A stretch of 64,000 nt of DNA from Albula goreensis (Eukaryota; Chordata; Actinopteri; Albuliformes; Albulidae). Location: positions 24,357,063-24,421,062 of the forward strand of contig CM040755.1 in the NCBI GenBank assembly GCA_022829145.1, read 5' to 3'. Below the pieces are notes generated by a model. It saw nothing but the letters and a program-made list of their open reading frames with translations, made no database searches and was not told where the DNA came from. A program made the position numbers and the translations under genes. Positions 61,701 to 64,000 of this stretch are shown here, in pieces; positions within the stretch are counted from its first letter, which is position 1; each line of letters opens with the position of its first letter.

Positions 61701-62594
61701 ACATACTATATAATAGCTGCTCTCCATCTGAGCTCATTTGAGCATTTTTGCCTAGAATGATCCTTCTTGGAGGCTGCGATGGGGCTTGTGCTGCTGAAGC
61801 ACAGTTTCATTATAGCCGGTCTGGTTGCAAGTCTTGACTCTTCAGAGGGCCATTGGCTTTAGAATTAGCAGTGCTGCAGTCAATAGGGTATTCCCCATCT
61901 CATCATGAAAGAGCAACTCCTTTGGTCGATGAGATCTTTGCAGGCTACCACCATCTGCTACGCATGCTGTGTCTTCCTCCAGCAAATGACTGTGGAGCTC
62001 AGCCAATTGATGGAAAATGGCAACTGGCTTTACATGATCAACTCATGAAAAACTGTAGTAGTGTATTCCAAATTTAGAGCTGAAAAAATGGAAAGAAAAT
62101 GTAAACATTGTTTTGTATCTTTGGCAGCATACACTTATTTCTACAAAGGAACTAAGTACTGGAAGTTCGACAATCACAAGATGAAGGGTGAGCCAGGGTA
62201 CCCCAAATCCATCCTGCGGGACTTCATGGGCTGCAGCGTGCACATGGATCCAGATGAGGACGAGGATGCAGGGCGCAAGTGGCCCGAGGTGGACCAGCCA
62301 CCCTTCGACCCAGATGCCGGACGAGACCCCACTCGCGACCGTGACCGTGACCGCGACCGTGACCGCACCAACGATGTGGACTACAAGGGAGAGGACGACA
62401 ACAATGAGGTGGATGTGGTGATCACAATGGACGATAATGATGCTCGCATCATGAATATCATCATGGTGACGGTACCGCTGGTCCTGGTGCTGTGCATCCT
62501 GGGATTGATCTACGCCATCATTAACATGCTGCAGCGGAAGGGGGCGCCTAAGCTGCTGGTCCACTGTAAGCGCTCCCTGCAAGATTGGGTTTGA
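44315..62594 (+). CDS. mmp15: Membrane-type matrix metalloproteinase 2 (MMP15)
   Basis: Zinc endopeptidase anchored in the plasma membrane that cleaves extracellular matrix and cell-surface proteins. Exons: 44315-44434, 51454-51602, 52014-52136, 52399-52706, 56250-56411, 57082-57334, 59275-59413, 60873-61023, 61126-61241, 62128-62594. Numbering below restores one missing base (662 aa; human about 669). Signal peptide about 1-31; cysteine switch PRCGVPD (C97); furin site RRKR 112-115; MT-loop region after PYHEV. The zinc site [11 protein letters not shown] has H243, E244, H247 and H253, with Met-turn M261. A Pro-rich hinge leads to a hemopexin domain closed by C543, then an acidic/RD stalk, TM about 617-641, and a 21-residue tail with C654 ending [32 protein letters not shown] and [10 protein letters not shown] mark it as MMP15 rather than MMP14, 16 or 24. 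Exon 6 is 253 bp where phase needs 254: a 1-nt deletion in a C-run at 57145-57222 shifts the frame. The rest is open and conserved. Confidence 0.93.
44435..51453 (+). other. mmp15 intron 1 (7 kb)
   Basis: Holds no recognised gene. A 68-bp period is repeated about 1.8 times at 45235-45355 (each unit starts GCACCCACCTCCCTGTCTCA). A weak tandem pattern around CACACTGTACACA is at about 46425-46510. The blocks 47225-47395, 49006-49225 and 49807 onward are the sequences matched by the pseudogene in unit A. The part from 49880 to 51310 is very similar in both copies. An open frame at 45734-46153 has no recognisable domain. Confidence 0.6.
52707..56249 (+). other. mmp15 intron 4 (3.5 kb) with simple repeats
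   Basis: Holds a CT tract at 53749-53844, CA repeats at about 55265-55332 (uninterrupted from 55300), a run of about 21 A at 55655-55675 and a run of about 30 T at 55750-55779. No gene or transposase was recognised. This intron lies outside the duplication. Confidence 0.75.
57335..60872 (+). other. mmp15 introns 6 and 7
   Basis: Two introns flank exon 7 (59275-59413). Intron 6 has a G-rich stretch at about 58769-58803 (repeats of GGGGTGG type) and TG-rich sequence at about 58960-59055. No coding sequence other than exon 7, RNA gene or transposon domain was recognised. Confidence 0.6.
61242..62127 (+). other. mmp15 intron 9
   Basis: An 886-bp intron with AT-rich middle part. No coding exon, repeat or RNA gene is seen. 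Confidence 0.6.
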
Positions 62595-64000
62595 CCTCTC
62601 ACCTTTGACCCCCACCCCCACTTCCCAAACTTTCCCCCCCACGGTGCTCTACCCAATCTGTTGACTGTAGTCTATTTATATCAGAAACTTTGCACATTGT
62701 TTTTTTGTTTTAGTTATTTTTTGTATTGTGTTTAATTTTTGTTTTTTAATCAGGAAATTGATTCTGCAGTTTCTCACTCCACCTTAATCTGAAGAACTCA
62801 CTTAGATTCAGAGCTGCCACCTGGTACACCATTCACAAGCTGAATAAAATGCTAAATATAGCAAAACACCTGGAGCAGAGAGACACTGTAGATATGGCTT
62901 ACTCAGAATATTTTTTTTGATGTGGGAAGAAAAAAAAATTACCAGGAGAAAGTCATTGGAAAAACAGACTGACAGATCAAATGTTTGACGATAATGACAG
63001 TATGCAGTTTACGGCCGCCACAGTAACTCACCCAATCCTGTGATACACCTGTAAAGCTTATGTGTACAGTGCCTGGAGTTGAAACAGCAGATATCACAGC
63101 TGTTTTTTCAGCTTTTTTCCCTCCTACCCTTCTGTAGACTAAACTGAGTCACAGATTAAAAGGGATGCTTTGAGAACGGAACAGAGCTGAACCTTAAATT
63201 GGGGAGTTGAAGTGAGTTGAAATTCTCTTTGAAGATCATGACAAGTCAGCTGGGGGTCCTCAGGGCTCACTTATGGTAGTGGGTCATATTTTTAATACTC
63301 TCTGAGAAATGTGGGATAATCTCCCCACTTAAAAAAACAGCAGGTGTGTTAAAACCCCCCACCCACTTCATACCACACTTCCCCTCTGTCAGAGTAGAAT
63401 CATTTTCCTTAGGGGGAGGGGGAGTAGAGTGGTAGAAAAAGCCACATTCAGGCGAGGTAAAAGAATGAAACCTTATCTTTGCACTGTTTGGGAAGGTTCA
63501 GGGTCTCTTATTACTGAATTCCAGTCTGGCTTGTATTAAGCCCATATAGCTGCTGGGTGGCAGGGGCGGCAAAGGGGGGCGGGTAACTGCCAGCATTTCC
63601 CAGCTGAATTGGTCTGGGCAGTTCTGAGTGCCCCAACCAAAATAATTTCCCTCAATAGAATCCTGCTGCCTCTGTGCCAAATGACCTACATTTGTAAGCT
63701 CTGAAGTTACTCTTTCAGACCAGCTCTGTGAGAGATTGGGCTAGCGAGGGCTCATCCTGCGGGATCCATGATTGTTTATAGTTCCCCTGGCACGTTCCTC
63801 CGCATTTTCCTCAAAGTCATGCATCCATCGTCCGTTTTTTTTTTTTTTTTTTAAATTATTATTTCTTTAAAAGGTGGGTCTCTTCATAGCCTGTTAGCAT
63901 GAATATGGCTTTTCAAGCCAAGAGCATTTTCAACAGTAGTCAGTTGCTCATAAAGTATCCTCCTGCTCTTAATTATTGAAATGGCTTCATGACGTTTCTG
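62595..64000 (+). other. mmp15 3' UTR and flank
   Basis: Begins with a C-rich stretch after the stop codon, then T-rich sequence near 62700-62750. The first strong poly(A) signal is AATAAA at 62843-62848, about 250 nt beyond the stop; ATTAAA near 63155 is another candidate. An imperfect G-rich patch (63411-63424) and a T-run (63836-63852) follow. No further gene is recognised. Confidence 0.55.
62843..62848 (+). terminator. Candidate mmp15 poly(A) signal
   Basis: Canonical AATAAA in the context GCTGAATAAAATGC, about 250 nt after the stop codon. It is followed by AT-rich sequence but no strong GT-rich element close by, so use of this site is inferred. Confidence 0.5.

Overview
This is a vertebrate nuclear window, most likely from a ray-finned (teleost-type) fish. 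The signs are intron-rich genes with GT/AG junctions, a mix of Tc1/mariner, Tigger, Gypsy and L2-like remnants, and CA/CT microsatellites. The species is not resolved. Three protein-coding genes can be rebuilt exon by exon: two tandem adhesion GPCR genes on the minus strand and one membrane-type matrix metalloproteinase gene (mmp15) on the plus strand. Human ADGRG1/3/5 and MMP15 lie on the same part of 16q, so the linkage looks conserved.

Layout: 1-3070 is AT-rich flank with no recognisable gene. 3129-14729 (-) is GPCR copy A: 13 coding exons, 525 aa, with signal peptide, short GAIN-type ectodomain, GPS (HL|T), 7TM and short tail. Its last intron carries a 28-bp minisatellite of about 1.8 kb. 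14730-21960 holds an orphan exon, transposon pieces and a dead 5' fragment of mmp15. 22019-37473 (-) is GPCR copy B (13 exons, 528 aa), with a Tigger relic in its last intron and a Gypsy relic in intron 4. 37474-44314 holds orphan exons, a Tc1 relic and the mmp15 promoter region. 44315-62594 (+) is mmp15: 10 coding exons and about 662 aa if one apparent 1-nt deletion in the hinge exon is discounted. 62595-64000 is 3' UTR and flank.

The window is explained by one large tandem duplication. The ancestral unit ran from 58 bp beyond the GPCR stop codon, through the GPCR gene, across the divergent GPCR/mmp15 promoter region, to just before mmp15 exon 4. Unit A is 3071 to about 21750 and unit B is 21961 to about 52382. 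This left two GPCR genes, one complete mmp15, and one mmp15 fragment that has lost exon 1 (a Gypsy LTR/gag fragment sits in its place), exon 2, and the key residues of exon 3.

The most interesting signal is in the GPCR pair. The GAIN-C, GPS and 7TM exons are almost identical between copies. The three ectodomain exons after the signal peptide differ far more than the introns around them, and nearly all differences change amino acids, including cysteine positions and N-glycosylation sequons. This looks like diversifying selection on the ligand-facing end of a duplicated receptor whose signalling core is held constant.
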